This document shows positions 1 through 25,755 of a DNA stretch of 64,000 bases, one piece after another (positions within the stretch are counted from its first letter, which is position 1; every line of letters starts with the position of its first letter). The stretch lies in NCBI RefSeq assembly GCF_040054535.1, contig NC_090784.1, forward strand, positions 12,273,001 to 12,337,000. The letters are read 5' to 3'. The stretch is from Antennarius striatus. Taxonomy: Eukaryota > Chordata > Actinopteri > Lophiiformes > Antennariidae. Below the pieces are notes generated by a model. The model was not told the origin of the DNA. It searched no databases and worked only from the letters and a program-made list of their open reading frames with translations. Made by a program: the position numbers and the translations under genes.

Positions 1-3000
1 TTCTCACCGTGGTCTTTCCTATGGACTTCATCCTGGCTGAGCTTCAGATCCAAAGCCTGCTTCACTGAGTCTAAAAGTCCAAACATCTTACACAGGGAAT
101 TAAGTATAACGGCATCTGACAAAACAAACCCAGTGAAAGCTTGTCTACACCAAATCAAACAAAAATCAATGTCAATTAATTTCCTACTCAAACCAGCCAC
201 ATGGTAGCTGATGAACCCATTTGTGAAAATATTAATGCATGACTTTATTTAAAGCATTTCCGTCTGTTCACACCTCACCTGTCTCATGCAGGCTGGAGTT
301 CTCACTGCGAGCCTCCACTCCTTTAAGAGTAGCAAAGAGTTCACTCTGGAGACTGGACAGGACTGCCCCCATAAGACCTGCATCTGTCACGCTCTTCCAC
401 AGCCTCAGTACTCCATCTGGAGGGATTGTCATGGTGGACATCATCATATGCGGCAAACTGTGTACAAACGTGTTTATTCATGTGCCACATGTGCGCACAG
501 AGGATGTAGCCATTCACGTGGGAACCACGGGTTCAGTTCTTGCTTATGGTTAATTGCCCTTTTTGCTCAATGGTAAAACAGCCCCAAAAAGTAGTTTAGT
601 AAAATAGGTCTTAAAGACTTTAAAGAGAAGAGTGGCTGAACAAGTCATTGTTGAGGTGATTTGAATATGTTTGAGAAAGCATGCATTTTTGTAGTTGAAG
701 AGGGAAAGACAGAAGTTATCTAAGTTGTTCCTGACAATTGAAATTCTTTTAAATTGTATGTGAAGAACAGACAAGACAGACAGACAGACAATCCATTCAT
801 ACATCCATCGCCTCACTTGGTTCATGGCAGATGATAATAAAAAATGTGTGTATAGAGGCTAGAAAATGTCTGAAAGTGAGATCTGGAGATCTGGAGAGGC
901 ATAGAACTGAAATCGAGCAATAAACTGTGGAGTGAAACATGGGAAGAAGTGTCAAGGTTGGAGGAACAATGAGAAAAGATATAACTAGATAGGGGAAATG
1001 GAAGAGGTGTGGCACTCAGAACACGTTAAATGGGTCACAGAGTTAAAGTGAGAAAAGAAGGAGAAGACTTTTGGAAAGAGGTATTCTAAGAGGTGAGAAA
1101 GGAGGACAGGACAGATTGGAGTAAGGCTGAAAATTACTTTGGATCTTCACAAAACTGAGCAAACTTTGAGTATAAAATAGTCATGAAATGTCAGGAGGGC
1201 TTGATATCTTATCTTGCAAAAAATCTTCCAGTTTGACATTTCCTTCGGTGTTGATCAGAATAAATCCAATATTTCCAGAGAGAATATAACAAAGCCCACT
1301 TACAGATATATGATGTGAAATCCATCTATCTCTCCATGGTGGGAATACACATTAATATATACAGACCTCTGGAGATAGAGCATAACTAAGGGCTGAGTGC
1401 TTTCATTGAGGGTTGTCAATTTGTTTTAAACCCCATGACAAGCAATAATGCTTGTGCAGTGAGGCACTGAAATTTGCCATTCACACAAAAGATGGCTTGA
1501 GGCTGTGTTACCCACTGTGTTCCAGTTGGAATGGTGTCTCATCAGGTCACCTTTAAAAGCCCTTAAATCAAAGCTCAGGTCCCTGTTAGAAATAGCCACA
1601 GTTAGAAATGTCAAATTCTGTCGATGGTAATATAACGGGACATGATTCTCTGCCTTCCGGTGGTCAGCAACTTTTTAAAGCCATTCTGCAGGAATGGAAG
1701 AATATCCCTTAACTGCAGATTCAGAGGTTCATTCGCTCAATTTATCAGAAGTGTCAAGCAGCAGAGGCTGCAAGAGGTGTGGAACAAACAATTGAGAGGC
1801 CTGTAGGTCAACTGATGATTATATTCACAGTTGACATTTTTTTCTGTTTTTCTTTTTTTCATTTATTATTCATTTAATGATGGTTGAAATTTGATTTCTT
1901 ATCCATCCAGTTAGATAGTATTTCAAATAGATGGCCACATCCTTTAAAAGGACACAACTAATGAAAGTGTGGCCCCCTGAGGATTGAAGGTCAGGACGAT
2001 GAATGTGTGCATCTTCCAGTAATAAAAACATAACTTTCAAATTTTCCTCTAGGCCAAAGACCTTGGTCAGCTTCTGGCTGCCAGAAGTAAACCTTACTTC
2101 TAATGTTTAAACAGGCAAGTTATAACACATAAATATACAGTATATCCTGTTCAGCAGTTTTACGACTGTATCTTCTTTCTTTTGTATACCAGGTGTGTTA
2201 GCCCTCTTTCTCTTTGCAGGACGTCCATTGGCCGACATGGGATTTACAGGCCAGGCTGAAACAGAGGTCCACTCTGATGCTGTGCTGAACTTCTCCCCCA
2301 AAGGCTCCTCTGTGTCTGCTGCATTGTGTACAACCTCTCCTAAAATTACCACAGAGAAGGATGTACTGTGAATGTTGTGAGAGCTGCACTTGCTCGATTA
2401 GAAAGGTGCTGCTTTGTTCGACGTGTGCTTGTTCTTACCCTTAAGATGTCAGGAATTAATAATGATGTTTCACTATCAATGTTTCAGTAAATAACACTAT
2501 TAATAATTAAGTTTTTATCTTCATCACCTTTTGATATACTAAGAAACAGGAAATGAAGCATATGTGGATAGAAAAAGATAAAACAGTAAATGCCATCTGA
2601 ACTCTACCTGTCAGGAGAGACACCTGCCCTCGAGAAGAAGGAAGTGCCAGACAAGACGGGCTTTGCTGCTTCACGTTCACTGGAGGAGCCCGTGTGCTGT
2701 TGATCAGCACATCAAATTTGGTGCTGCGGCAGGTGTTGCTGCACACCGAGTCATGCTGGTAGAAATCGATCTGGCCAGAGTCCATCATTTTCCTGTGTGG
2801 GGAGAAGCAAATTAAAGATCACAATACATGAAATCCAAGAAAATATTATTGTTTCACAGCTGCAGAGAAGTCGGGAAAGTATGGATTGAATCTGTTCAAC
2901 AATTGAATTTTAAATAAGTTTGCTTGACGCTAAGTCCATTGAGCTAACCTCTAGAGGAATGAAGATGTAAAGGGCAGATATTGAGCTGGTATATTGACTC

Positions 3001-6000
3001 GCTGTAACAAAAGAACAAGTGCAAACATGATAAAGGGGTGAGAAACATCACTCAGCAGTTTGCTTGCATGTTATTTGATCTGGCTCTGATAATAATGTGG
3101 CTTACTCATTGAATGCACTGCAAACCCCCGAAACAGACAGACTTGACGCAAGTGAAAATTACACAAGTGAAATATGCTGTTGACTGCAATAAATTGTAGC
3201 CTTAAAGTCTGTCACTTTACCCCCAGGACAGTGGAGTGGATCTCTTCCTTAACAGAGCTGCATTCTTGTGTGTCACAGCAGATATGAGGAAAAGAACAGA
3301 CATCCGATTTTTTTTTTCTTCTTTTTTCATACAATCTACCTGAGCATTACCCCTCCAAGTCTGATGGCCCTTTTCCAATCCTTCAGAGTGGCTTTCCCTG
3401 CCAGATGTACGAACTGCTTTGGACTGATGAGTTGGTCATTAAACTGTAAGGAATGAGAAAAAAAAACATAAGATATGAGACAAGATATGAAGATCATCAT
3501 GTCTACATGAGTGTGTATTGTTAACTAAGTCATTCTGTATTGATGATCAATTAAGAATATATTTACTTTGACACATCTGACGTTGATTCCAGGACACACA
3601 AACTTCTTAAATAGCAGAACTGCTCTGCTGTCTCCACAGGTGATGGGGTAGCCATACTCAATCTCCTCTCCTCCTGCTTTGCTGTCTTATAATGTTGAGA
3701 AACCAAGGTTAGAAGCATTTCCAGCAGTTGTGAAAAGTTTTAGAGTAAACAGAATCATCAAGTCTAATGTGTTGATAAGAATACCTGTCCACCTGCTTGT
3801 GGACATAGAAATCATGTGACAACATAATCAAAAATATCATTGTAAAAAAGGTGTGCAGCCCAGGCAATATTGTGATACTTTCATAAATAATACATGCATA
3901 AATAATACATCCAGTGTTGTAAAGAATTCTATACATTTTAAAACTATTTTATTCAACCCTCATTTTAGTTTAGGTTTATTAACAACATAATCAACTTATA
4001 AATCAATCAATCAAGTTTTCTTTATAAAGCGCTTAATCATGACAACAGACATTTCAAAGGGCTTTAAAAGACAGAAAAACCCAATTGAACCCTCCAGAGC
4101 AAGCATAAGCGACAGCAGCGGGGAAAAACTCCCAATTATTTCAAATAGTCAGATCGAATAAAAAAAGTATAAATGGATAATTACAACAAATATAATAGAT
4201 TACACAAAAAACTATTTTACTGACTGGTTAGGGTCTCAGATTGACTCAACCCCTTAATGATAATATATCTGTAATACTTTGTAGAGACCCTTCAGCTGTT
4301 ACATCATGTCGAAAATATGATGCCTAACCACATTGTGGGTTCTGGTGGTGTTCCTGAGGAAACTTATCCCATTCCTTTCCGGCAGATGCTTCTAGTTCTT
4401 TAATAGTCCTGGTTTATGGACTGCAACCTCCTTCTTCAAATCCCAGAAGAGGTTTTCTATGGTATTCAAGCAATTATGATGGATACTAAAGAATGTTCCA
4501 GAACCTTTTTTAGAGTCTGCTTGGCATGGTTGTCCTTTTGGAATGTCCAGTGATACTTAAGCTTCAGTTTCCCCACAGATGACAAGAAGGATTTCCTGAT
4601 ACTTAATGAAATCTATCATTTTCACTGCATGCTGCAGGTTTCCAGAGCCAACGGAAGCAAAGCAGACTGAGGGAGCTGAGTGAGCCACCACGTACACTAT
4701 ATCTTTTCAACGTACAGTATGCCTCATTTCTTCCTCTGCACATACCGCTGATCCGTGGCCCTGAAAAGTTAGAGCTTTGTTTCATCACTCCTCAGAGCAG
4801 CATCCCAAACTTTAGTTTATCTAGACTTTTCTTGTATGCCTGGCTCAGCAGCATCCAAAGTCTTTCAATTTAAACATAGAGTCTTGTGCAAATTTAACCT
4901 TTAACAGATTTTTAAAAAATTGGACCCCTATTGCTGGAGTAGGTCTTTAAAGGCCAGTACAGTGCTACAACAGCGATGTTTGTGCTCATGCTAGTGACTG
5001 TTTTGTGTCGAATACGGAAAACCACTTTATATCTGTTTTGTATTGAGATATTTGAATGGGCCTTGCGTGAATTAGTTACTGAATAGTATGCTCTTCCATT
5101 AAACCTTGAGCACTGAAATAGTATTTAGTGATTTTGTCCCCAACTGCGTACCTCTGTCTAAATTGTGCAGATTAGAGTGAAGCGTCTCAATGTCACATAC
5201 CGTGATGGGCCTCTATGGCCAGGACTGTGGTGGCAGTGTCAGCAATGTCCCTGCAGGGGGCGACAGATGCTCATATTAACCAAACAATTGCTTAACAAAA
5301 TATTGCATCACTAACCTTTCATGACCTTACGCGTTTTTATTTTTCTTCACATAACGGTCACTTTCATTGACTCAACACTGCTTTATATAGATTATGGACA
5401 GATATTAACATAAAATTATGTCACATGATTTACCTGCTGTGAATAATAAAAGAAAAAAATGTTAAATCATGTTGAAAAAGTAAAAACCAGAGACATGCGG
5501 TCAAGGGAGGCAGGTGAGGCACGGCCTCACCTGCCATGATGAGAGAAAAAAATGAAACATGTAAGAAATAAATTAAATGGTTATATTTATCCAGTGATGA
5601 GTATTATAAAGTTATTTTATATTCAACATCACCAATTTTAGGTTATTTTTACTCAAAATCGCTGAATTTTCACATTTACCGCTGAAATACTGAGAAGAGA
5701 CCTGCGGTGAGGCACCAGCCAGCCGAGCCACACCATGGATTGATCAATGGTTCGACTAGCTGTGCTGGTATGCTATACAATGAGACCATTATGCTATCTC
5801 TCTATATGTTCCTACTAAAATGTTCAAACACGTTTGCTCGATGCAATAAATTTCCATAATGTACAGTGTTCTTTGTCAACAACTGCATGAGTATAACGTC
5901 TTTCTTGAGTTGAGCGGTCCTGAAACCGCTGTGACAAGGCATGACGTGAGGCACGATGATGTCGTGCCTCATTGGTAGGGGGCACTGGTGATCCCAGGGA

Positions 6001-6448
6001 TTCGGCCAAGGGGTCTTCTTCCTCGGCCGTAGAAGAAGTGACAGCAAACTACAGCCATTCATCTGTTTTCCGCTCGCCTTGCCTTACTATATAATTTTTT
6101 TCGCTGCTTTTGTTCAGAAGGAGTGGCGCGTGGACTTCATTTATAAGTAAACGTAACATATAAACAAAAAATGTAGGTAACAACATGTTTGTTGTTACCA
6201 ACAACAGTGCCTCACCAGCCATGAACCTCACCGCACGTCACTGGTATAAACATATGTACATTTTCTTAATTTTGTCACAAAATAAAATATATATCGGCCC
6301 ATAAATAATTTAAGTTACATTACCCATGCAGGATGGGCTGCAGATGCAGGATGACTTGAGTCCTGTGGTCAATGCCACTGGGATCACCTTCCTCTTCTTT
6401 CACTGTCATGAGATCCCTTGAAGATACAATGACCTCAGCACCTGCCAT
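1..6448 (-). CDS. gmeb1: GMEB1-like SAND-domain transcription factor (partial, 3' part lies outside)
   Basis: The GMEB family are nuclear SAND-domain DNA-binding proteins that act on glucocorticoid response. Minus-strand exons, in order: 6448-6324 (start; MAGAEV, then TQVILHLQP, as at the GMEB1 N-terminus), 5250-5201, 3685-3567 (YPITCGD, KKFVCPGIN), 3443-3340 (FVHLAGKATLKDWKRAI, the SAND KDWK motif), 2792-2608 (KMMDSGQIDFYQHD, CSNTCRSTKFD), 2339-2190 (basic RPAKRKR), 457-279 (the helical region with LWKSVTDAGLM) and 115 to the left edge (DAVILNSLCKMFGLLDSVK). SAND residues match GMEB1 better than GMEB2 from memory. All junctions keep frame except that between 2190 and 457, where a small exon is probably missed or a boundary is wrong. 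The gene is divergent to the plus-strand receptor gene. Confidence 0.9.
3985..4145. repeat. Fish interspersed repeat (TTTATAAAGCGC type)
   Basis: Contains the phrases TTTCTTTATAAAGCGC and GGGGAAAAACTCCC with an intervening AGCAAGCATAAGCGACAGC-like piece. I recognise this as a common dispersed repeat of ray-finned fish genomes. It lies inside a gmeb1 intron. Its family is not certain (SINE or LINE tail). Confidence 0.6.
4285..5130 (-). mobile_element. Degenerate Tc1-like DNA transposon relic
   Basis: Stretches such as GTGTTCCTGAGGAAACTTATCCC, the TTGTCCTTTTGGAATGTCCAGTGAT region and CATACCGCTGATCC are typical of the antisense strand of Tc1-like transposases in vertebrates. No long open frame remains and I could not define terminal repeats. 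It sits in the gmeb1 intron between the exons at 3685 and 5201. The boundaries are approximate. Confidence 0.5.
5487..6244. mobile_element. Non-autonomous DNA transposon (MITE) with terminal inverted repeats
   Basis: The left end reads CCAGAGACATGCGGTCAAGG and the right end, reverse-complemented, reads CCAGTGACGTGCGGTGAGG. Both are followed by a GCAGGTGAGGCAC-like or GGCTGGTGAGGCAC segment. The element is about 760 bp, has no transposase frame and lies in a gmeb1 intron. The superfamily is not clear to me. Confidence 0.65.
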
Positions 6449-7379
6449 CACCACTCTGCACAGAGCTGCAAGCACGGCGAGCCAAGAATGCACATTAACA
6501 TCCAGATTACACATGCAGGGATACTATTTAATGCATATGCAAGTCAGTGAAAACCTCCCCCATCTGACTTCTTTCCTGGCATACAACAGTCAAAAACAAG
6601 TCTATGCTGGATTTATTAACATAATCCTCATATAAGCAGAGCTTGTTTCCTACACTGGTGTTCAGAATGCATAGAACTGATTTGACTAAAGATATTAAAT
6701 GGTTGTAAACTAAAAGGTTATAAGAGCTGAATTGTGAAACTGGTGCAATAAGTAGTGTACTGTTATGCAAGCATTACTTTAGGGAACATTTCTATAACTT
6801 GGTTAACATTTCTATAACTTCTTTTCTATAACAAAAAAAAGTCTAACTGTTGATACAAAATCCAATCTTCACAGTTGATATCCCTTTTTACATGAACAGT
6901 TGCAGTCTGGAGACAGTTATATAACCACTAGTCTGTTCTATTCCTGAAAAGATTATAGTTAAACTGCTACAATGAGGTAAATGCATGTCCTTATTGGCAA
7001 TATGGCAAATCGTTTAATGCCCATAAACACATTTTAAAGGGGCCAAAGTGAACTATCATTACGTCTTGTCAGGAATTAGGAGGAAGATAAACAATAAATT
7101 ATCTAGATAATTTGTAGTTGCTGTGATTTTGATCAAAATATTTTTATACCAGCATAGCAGTTGATGCGTTTAAGACTTATTATTATAAAAGTACAGGAAA
7201 AATATTTACAGACAGTGCTATATACTCCATGGTAAAAAAAAAAAAAAGAACAGGCAACGTTTCCATCCGGAGAGCTGCATTCTACAGTAAACTGATCAAC
7301 CTGTTTCTCGCTGATGTCATCTAGCCCTGGATGGATCATTAACACCTATACGGACATTTGCGGGTGTCATTCTTATTTG

Positions 7380-7745
7380 CGTTCACCCTCTCAAACTGAC
7401 GTCAGTCGGTGCGCCTCACGCACACCCTGACCCACAACGCGAGCTCCTGCTCCACAGAGGGGACCAAAAGCCCGCTGGGTCTATTTTCTAACTTAAAAAC
7501 ATAGTGGCTCTTACTTTAAAAAATACAAAGAGTTTTACCTACCGTATTAGAGAGGGAGATTATTCATCCTCAGCTTGTCGGAGTGACACTAGAGCATGCG
7601 CCGTGACGCTGCGCTCCACTTCCTGCAGTGCAGGCGGCGTTCGCCTGAGAAGCATCTGTCCCTCTGTCACGAGAAGCGGTTCGTTCTCACGCGATGCACG
7701 GATCGCTCCAACTGCTCTCATGTGTGAGTGCGCGGCCTAGTTTGA
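7380..7745 (-). promoter_or_regulatory. Probable gmeb1 promoter and 5' noncoding exon
   Basis: This is a CG-richer stretch upstream of the first gmeb1 coding exon. On the minus strand a good donor (GTAGGTAAAAC) ends at 7543, which would let a short noncoding exon at about 7543-7650 splice to the acceptor just before the start codon at 6448 (TGTGCAG, about 6454). The exact start site is not visible. The 6455-7542 stretch between would be intron and holds no other gene. Confidence 0.4.
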
Positions 7746-8232
7746 GCACGTCTGAAGCATTTGGAAGCATGCATTCTATCCCAAATGAGGTCAGAAAATG
7801 TGAATTTAATGAGCTGTTTTCTCTTGGTAGTTTTAGACTAAAACACAATAATGTGTCACTTGGCTCTTTTGTGTGTTGAATTGTTTTGATTCGCTGTTGT
7901 CATGCAATACACTGTTGCCTACTATAGTGGATTTGTTGTCCCTGTGTATCCAGGAGGTGGCAGGATTTGTACATATTTTTAAGGGAAAAAAAGACACATA
8001 TTTCAAAATACAGGGATTAACTGACTTTTGAATATGTTATGTAATATTTTTGGATTTCGGCTTTAAAAAATAGGTTCTATGGAAAGATATAACAATCTGA
8101 TATGTAGTTCTAGCTTTGTCATGTCAGCTAAAGAGCATCAAATTGTTAAAGATGCTGGGGGCGCTTCTCAATTTGAAGAGACGTAAAAATCAGCCCACCC
8201 CTATTTGGTAATGAAAGGCCTGGAATTGTTTG

Positions 8233-8319
8233 ATTGGCACCTCAGATTAGCCAATGAGAGGTTGACCACACCGTTCACGTCCAGCCAATGAGAGGTCGAT
8301 CTCTCGGCTCGGAGCCAAT
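8233..8319 (+). promoter_or_regulatory. CCAAT-box array upstream of the DCBLD-family gene
   Basis: Three forward CCAAT boxes (8251, 8285, 8315) and one inverted (ATTGG, 8233-8237) lie 100-190 bp before the start codon at 8421. The first two share the longer context AGCCAATGAGAGGT. Spacing is about 34 and 30 bp. This looks like an NF-Y-type promoter. The surrounding 7746-8420 stretch holds no gene. Confidence 0.6.
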
Positions 8320-8420
8320 AGTAAATAGTCAGTACTTTGCACTACAACTTTTTAGTTGACCGAGAGCCTGGAAACAACTTCGGAAGGTATTTTTAATTTT
8401 CACGCGGAACCCTGGAAGTC

Positions 8421-21526
<13,106 letters not shown>

Positions 21527-22828
21527 ACAAAGCAGTTTTATTGGGACTCCGTCAATCTATGACTGTCATGAGGTGAAATGTATGCTTGGAGGACTGGATC
21601 TCTTGGGGTGATCTCAAGTGGACACAAAGCTGGACAGTGTTATCCACAGAGTACTGAAGTCCAACGTGTGATGCACGAAGTTGAAAAGCACTTTGGACCA
21701 CAATGCATATACAGTATGAGGCTGCAACACAACAATCTGAGAGCCATACGGATGCAAATATTTCCTTACAGGAAGTATGTACTTGTACAGCAGAAATATC
21801 CTGTGATGTAAATACAGGTTCAGTCGCATCTCAGAGATGCTGTTTTCTGATAAAATGCTGACTTTTACACATACAACAATATATGCTTATTTAATAGTTT
21901 CAAAAAAATATAATGTTATCTGGCAAAGTATTGGATTCACAATACATAATTTCAAAATGTTGAAAAAGTACATTTTTAGATTATAAGCACATAAATGACA
22001 GGCCGTAACGCGTTGGACGCAATGTTGCTGTTTCACCACTAGGTGGTTCTCTTGAACTTTACAGTCTGCTGGTTGTGATCTAAAAGTGATCCATTTTTTA
22101 ACAACATAGCAAAATCACAAATATTAGGTTGTAATATGTTTATATTATAATAGTGTAACCCAGAAAGGCACAATAAGCAAAATGATGTGATTATTACACA
22201 TCACATAACTAAAGAAGTTCAAATAACCAGAAAGGGCATTGCTGCTGTTTATATTGATTATATAGGTAAAATATAAAAGTCGATGTAAATTCAAGATAGA
22301 ATTTTTTCTTCTATAATAAGGGTCGTTTCGTGGTGTTTGTCATCCACTGTTACAAAAACTTTTTGCAAAATGATTATATATTTAACACTATTGTGGTGTC
22401 ACATTTAGCAATAAATTTGCTAACATTGTCCTCTGCTGAAAAAGGCACAATAAAACAACTGAATAATGAAAAAGACTTTGGGTCTGGTGTTTGATTGCAG
22501 CAACAAGTTCTTGAAGTTTAACTTAAATTGTGTTTGAGCACTGCAGCACCAGTGAATCTGTACAAATCGACTCAAATTACCTCATAAATACAAAACTCAA
22601 CCAACGTCTACTTGTACGGAACAAGCTGAGTTTTGGATACGCTTGAGGTAAAAGTCTCACTCGCCTTGTTGAAAATTTGTAATTTAATCACTTATTTTTG
22701 AGCTGTAGGCTCAAAAATCAATCAATTGTTTTTCAAATTCAAGAAACCGTGAGTACTTAAGTTGTCACAAGATAAAACTTTAGCAATTTGCAGATCTTCC
22801 CCTTGTAAGATGTACCATCCACATTAAA
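21527..22828 (+). other. 3' UTR of the receptor gene and convergent intergenic stretch
   Basis: No coding exon is seen. AATAAA signals at 22410 and 22449 on the plus strand could end the receptor transcript about 900 bp after its stop. The zinc-finger gene that starts its stop codon at 22829 runs toward it from the other side, so the two genes are convergent. Confidence 0.6.
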
Positions 22829-24886
22829 TCAGTCTACACTGTTATCACAGACGCTCTCACTTGTGGTTAAGTCTTCCCTCTGACCCTCCTCCTCCTCCTC
22901 CACCACCTCTCTCCCCCCAGAAGAGTAGTGCATTAGAGTCTGATGCCTGTTCCTGGTTGGAGCATTTTTGAAACACAGGCCACAGTCCTCACATGCATAA
23001 GGAAGCACCTCTCTGTTGCTGCCGGGGTTTCCACTGTCTGACTGACATTTATTCTCGTTCCTTCCAGCTAATGCTGGTCCTGGATGACCAGTTGACACTG
23101 GAGATCCTCTGGGATGTAGAGCTGTATGTGAGTCTGGGCTTTTGGAATTATCTAGCCCCACTTTGACTGAGTGAAAACTTCGAGGACGTCCAGGCTGATG
23201 ACTATTCTCTGCTGGTCCTTGAGCTGCACCTCCAGCCCCTTCAACGTGTTCGGGGGCCAATCCGTGGACAGTACGGTAGTGGAAGCGGATTCCGGAGCGA
23301 TTGGAGAAGCCTTTCCCACAGACGCTGCAGATGAAGGGCCTCTCTCCTGTGTGGATGCGGATATGGATCTTAAGAGCTCCTGACTGGGTAAAACATTTCC
23401 CACACTGGATACAGCGGTAGGGCCTCTCCCCTGTGTGTGTCCTCTGATGTGCCCGGACTCCTGCCAGGTGGGGAAATCCCTTTCCACAAAATCCACAGGA
23501 ATATGGTCTTTCACCTGTGTGAATACGTCTGTGGATCTTTAGAGCACCCGACTGACTGAAACTTTTACCACAGTCAGAGCAGGAGTAGGGACGGGCGCCT
23601 GTGTGCACATTGAGGTGGATGCGAAGGTTGCTGTGAGAGTTAAATGTCCTTCCACAGTCTGTGCAGATGAAACCTGCTGGTTTGTGTGCGTGCACAGACT
23701 GCTGGTGCTGCAGCAACTGAGATGGTCTGGAAAAAGTGGCAGGGCAGTGCATACAGTGATGCAATGTGTTCACAGATGCCCTTTCTCTCTGTTCTTGTTG
23801 CTGAGCATTTGTTTGTCTGTACTGGTGGTGGCGCTCCTGAGCACAGGTAGGAAAGGAGTGCTGGCAACACAAGCAGGAAAAAGCACCAGCCAGCTGTGGA
23901 GCATGAGACCGTACGAGTTGAGGACAGGGTATACAAGATGTTAGAGGGCAGTGGTGGTGATGAAAATGATGATGGGCATGGGTGTGGGAAAACGGGGAGA
24001 CTGTGCCTTCCTGGGGATTCAGAATCTGGGCACAGGTTTGTAGGCTGCGATGGCAACACAAACAAGAAATCATGGACAACTGGGACAAGGAGCTTGTGGA
24101 CATCCTGGAATGGCGACTGTTCTGGTCTGGGTTCCGAGCCCGTCTTCCTGTCTCCTCCCGCTGGGGTTGATGGGACATCCTGGCCTCTTGCCCTGATGTG
24201 TTGTTGGTGCTGCTGCTTGGTTCAGCATCTGACGTGAGCTGCCTGTGGTATGGTGAATTGGAGCGGGGCATTGAAGACAAAGGCTGCTGTGGTTTTAAAA
24301 TCTCAAATGTGGATGGAGAAGTGGAGTAAGGGCAGCCAGGGCAGGTACAGGAAAAATGTACATCTGGACATAAAAGAAACACACATTTTTATGAGTTCTT
24401 TTTTTTTTTTTACAAAAATATATTAGAACCTCTTTTTTAAAAAAGTTCTAACCATCTCTCCTGTCTCTGGACTCTGCCTTCCTGTGCGATGTCCCTGGTT
24501 GAATCTCTTGGCTCGCCTCAGGCTTGTCCTGGGTAGATATGGGTTGTTCTAGCAGCTCAAGTGAAGCACCCTTAAACCCCAGAACCTCATTAGCAGCGGC
24601 TACACCCCATGCTGCAGTCAGCATGTCTGGCTGATCCTTCCCAGTGTTTCCAGATGTAATCAAGTCACCGATGAGCTGATGCATCTCCATCCAGGAACAC
24701 TGACTCTGTTTTTAGTTGGAAAAAAAAAATTTCCATAGCATAGTTGGTAAATGCATTTGATGTGCAATTTCAAATGATTAAAAAGGAAAACAGTTTACAA
24801 CTTACTGTAAAAACATCGGTCCTTCTCAGTATCGTCTGATTTAAAGGGTGTTTACTTACATTTTCGCTACTCTTGTCTTTGTCCAT
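22829..24886 (-). CDS. C2H2 zinc-finger protein with five tandem TGERP-linked fingers
   Basis: Three minus-strand exons: 24886-24860 (MDKDKSSEN), 24705-24453 and 24363-22829. They sum to 1815 nt, 604 residues, in frame. The C-terminal exon holds an array of five C2H2 fingers joined by TGARPY, TGERPY and TGERPF linkers (about 23270-23680), one finger before it (HHCMHCPATF) and one separate near the C-terminus (YACEDCGLCF), plus two short CLCC/CQHS-type Cys clusters. The array suggests sequence-specific DNA binding in the nucleus. Fingers two and four of the array carry the same recognition helix (QSGALKI). There is an acidic Glu run before the stop. No KRAB, SCAN or BTB domain is visible. I do not recognise an ortholog. 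Confidence 0.88.
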
Positions 24887-25260
24887 GAAATTAAAGACAC
24901 TGGTGCTTTCGCCAGATGAACGGCTTTAGCGTTGTAGGAAAGATTCAATATGTCAGACTGACACTCAAAACAATGAACGCCACAACATACATGTTATTTA
25001 TTGCATTCTTACGTCTCTCCTTTAGCCAATGACCGGACGGTATTCACGTTGACAGTATCGTTTTCTCAGGATGGCGAAGGTAAGAACTACCTAACTCTGC
25101 CTTTGGTTGGTTTAGCCTGATATTACTTCCCTAATTCTAACCAGTTAACGGTCTTCTTCACTAAACCAAGCGGAAGTAAAACAACGAAAGCAGTGGATAG
25201 TAGCCAATCAGTGTCCGACTAGGGCGGGGCATTCCTCCGCCAGCCCAAGAAAAGAACTTC
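24887..25260 (-). promoter_or_regulatory. Probable promoter of the zinc-finger gene at 22829-24886
   Basis: Contains AGCCAAT at 25024 and 25202, and a GC box GGGCGGGGC at 25222. It lies directly upstream of the short first coding exon. Confidence 0.45.
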
Positions 25261-25269
25261 GTATCCACA

Positions 25270-25545
25270 AGGCGAATCTTCTTCTTTTCCTTTCGGCTTT
25301 TCCCTTCAGGGGTCGCCACAGCGAAACCTCCATGTAGCCCTGTCCTTTGAATCCTCTTCTCTCACACCAACTACCTTCATGTCCTCCCTCATTTCATCCA
25401 TAAACCTCCTCTTTGGTCTTCCTCTAGGCCTCCTGCCTGGCAGTTCAAAACTCAGCATCCTCCTACCAATACATTCTCTATCTCTCCTCTGGACATGTCC
25501 AAACCATCTCAGTCTGGCCTCTGTAATGTTCATCCGGGTACTTTG
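25270..25545 (-). mobile_element. Non-LTR retrotransposon 3' fragment (LINE)
   Basis: The minus-strand frame reads RLRWFGHVQRRD, then LPGRRPRGRPKRRFMDEMRED, the usual C-terminal end of fish LINE reverse transcriptases, and the low-coordinate end has the typical TTCCCTTCAGGGGTCGCCAC tail. It is strongly 5'-truncated, upstream of the zinc-finger gene. Confidence 0.85.
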
Positions 25546-25721
25546 GTGATGTGACAGGACCTTTAATACTAGATGCAAGAATTGAGATGCACAGAATTCC
25601 TACACGACATGACGAACAAAACGCCTTGAAACTTAATATTTTTTATTTTAGCTAGACCGTCATTCTTAGTTATTTGTGATTATTTGCAGTTTTTTCTATT
25701 TTTATAATTATTATTATTATT

Positions 25722-25755
<34 letters not shown>

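Noticed and set aside
23152-24237. Several plus-strand and minus-strand frames of 60-140 codons
   Set aside because: They are shadows of the zinc-finger exon at 22829-24363 in other frames.
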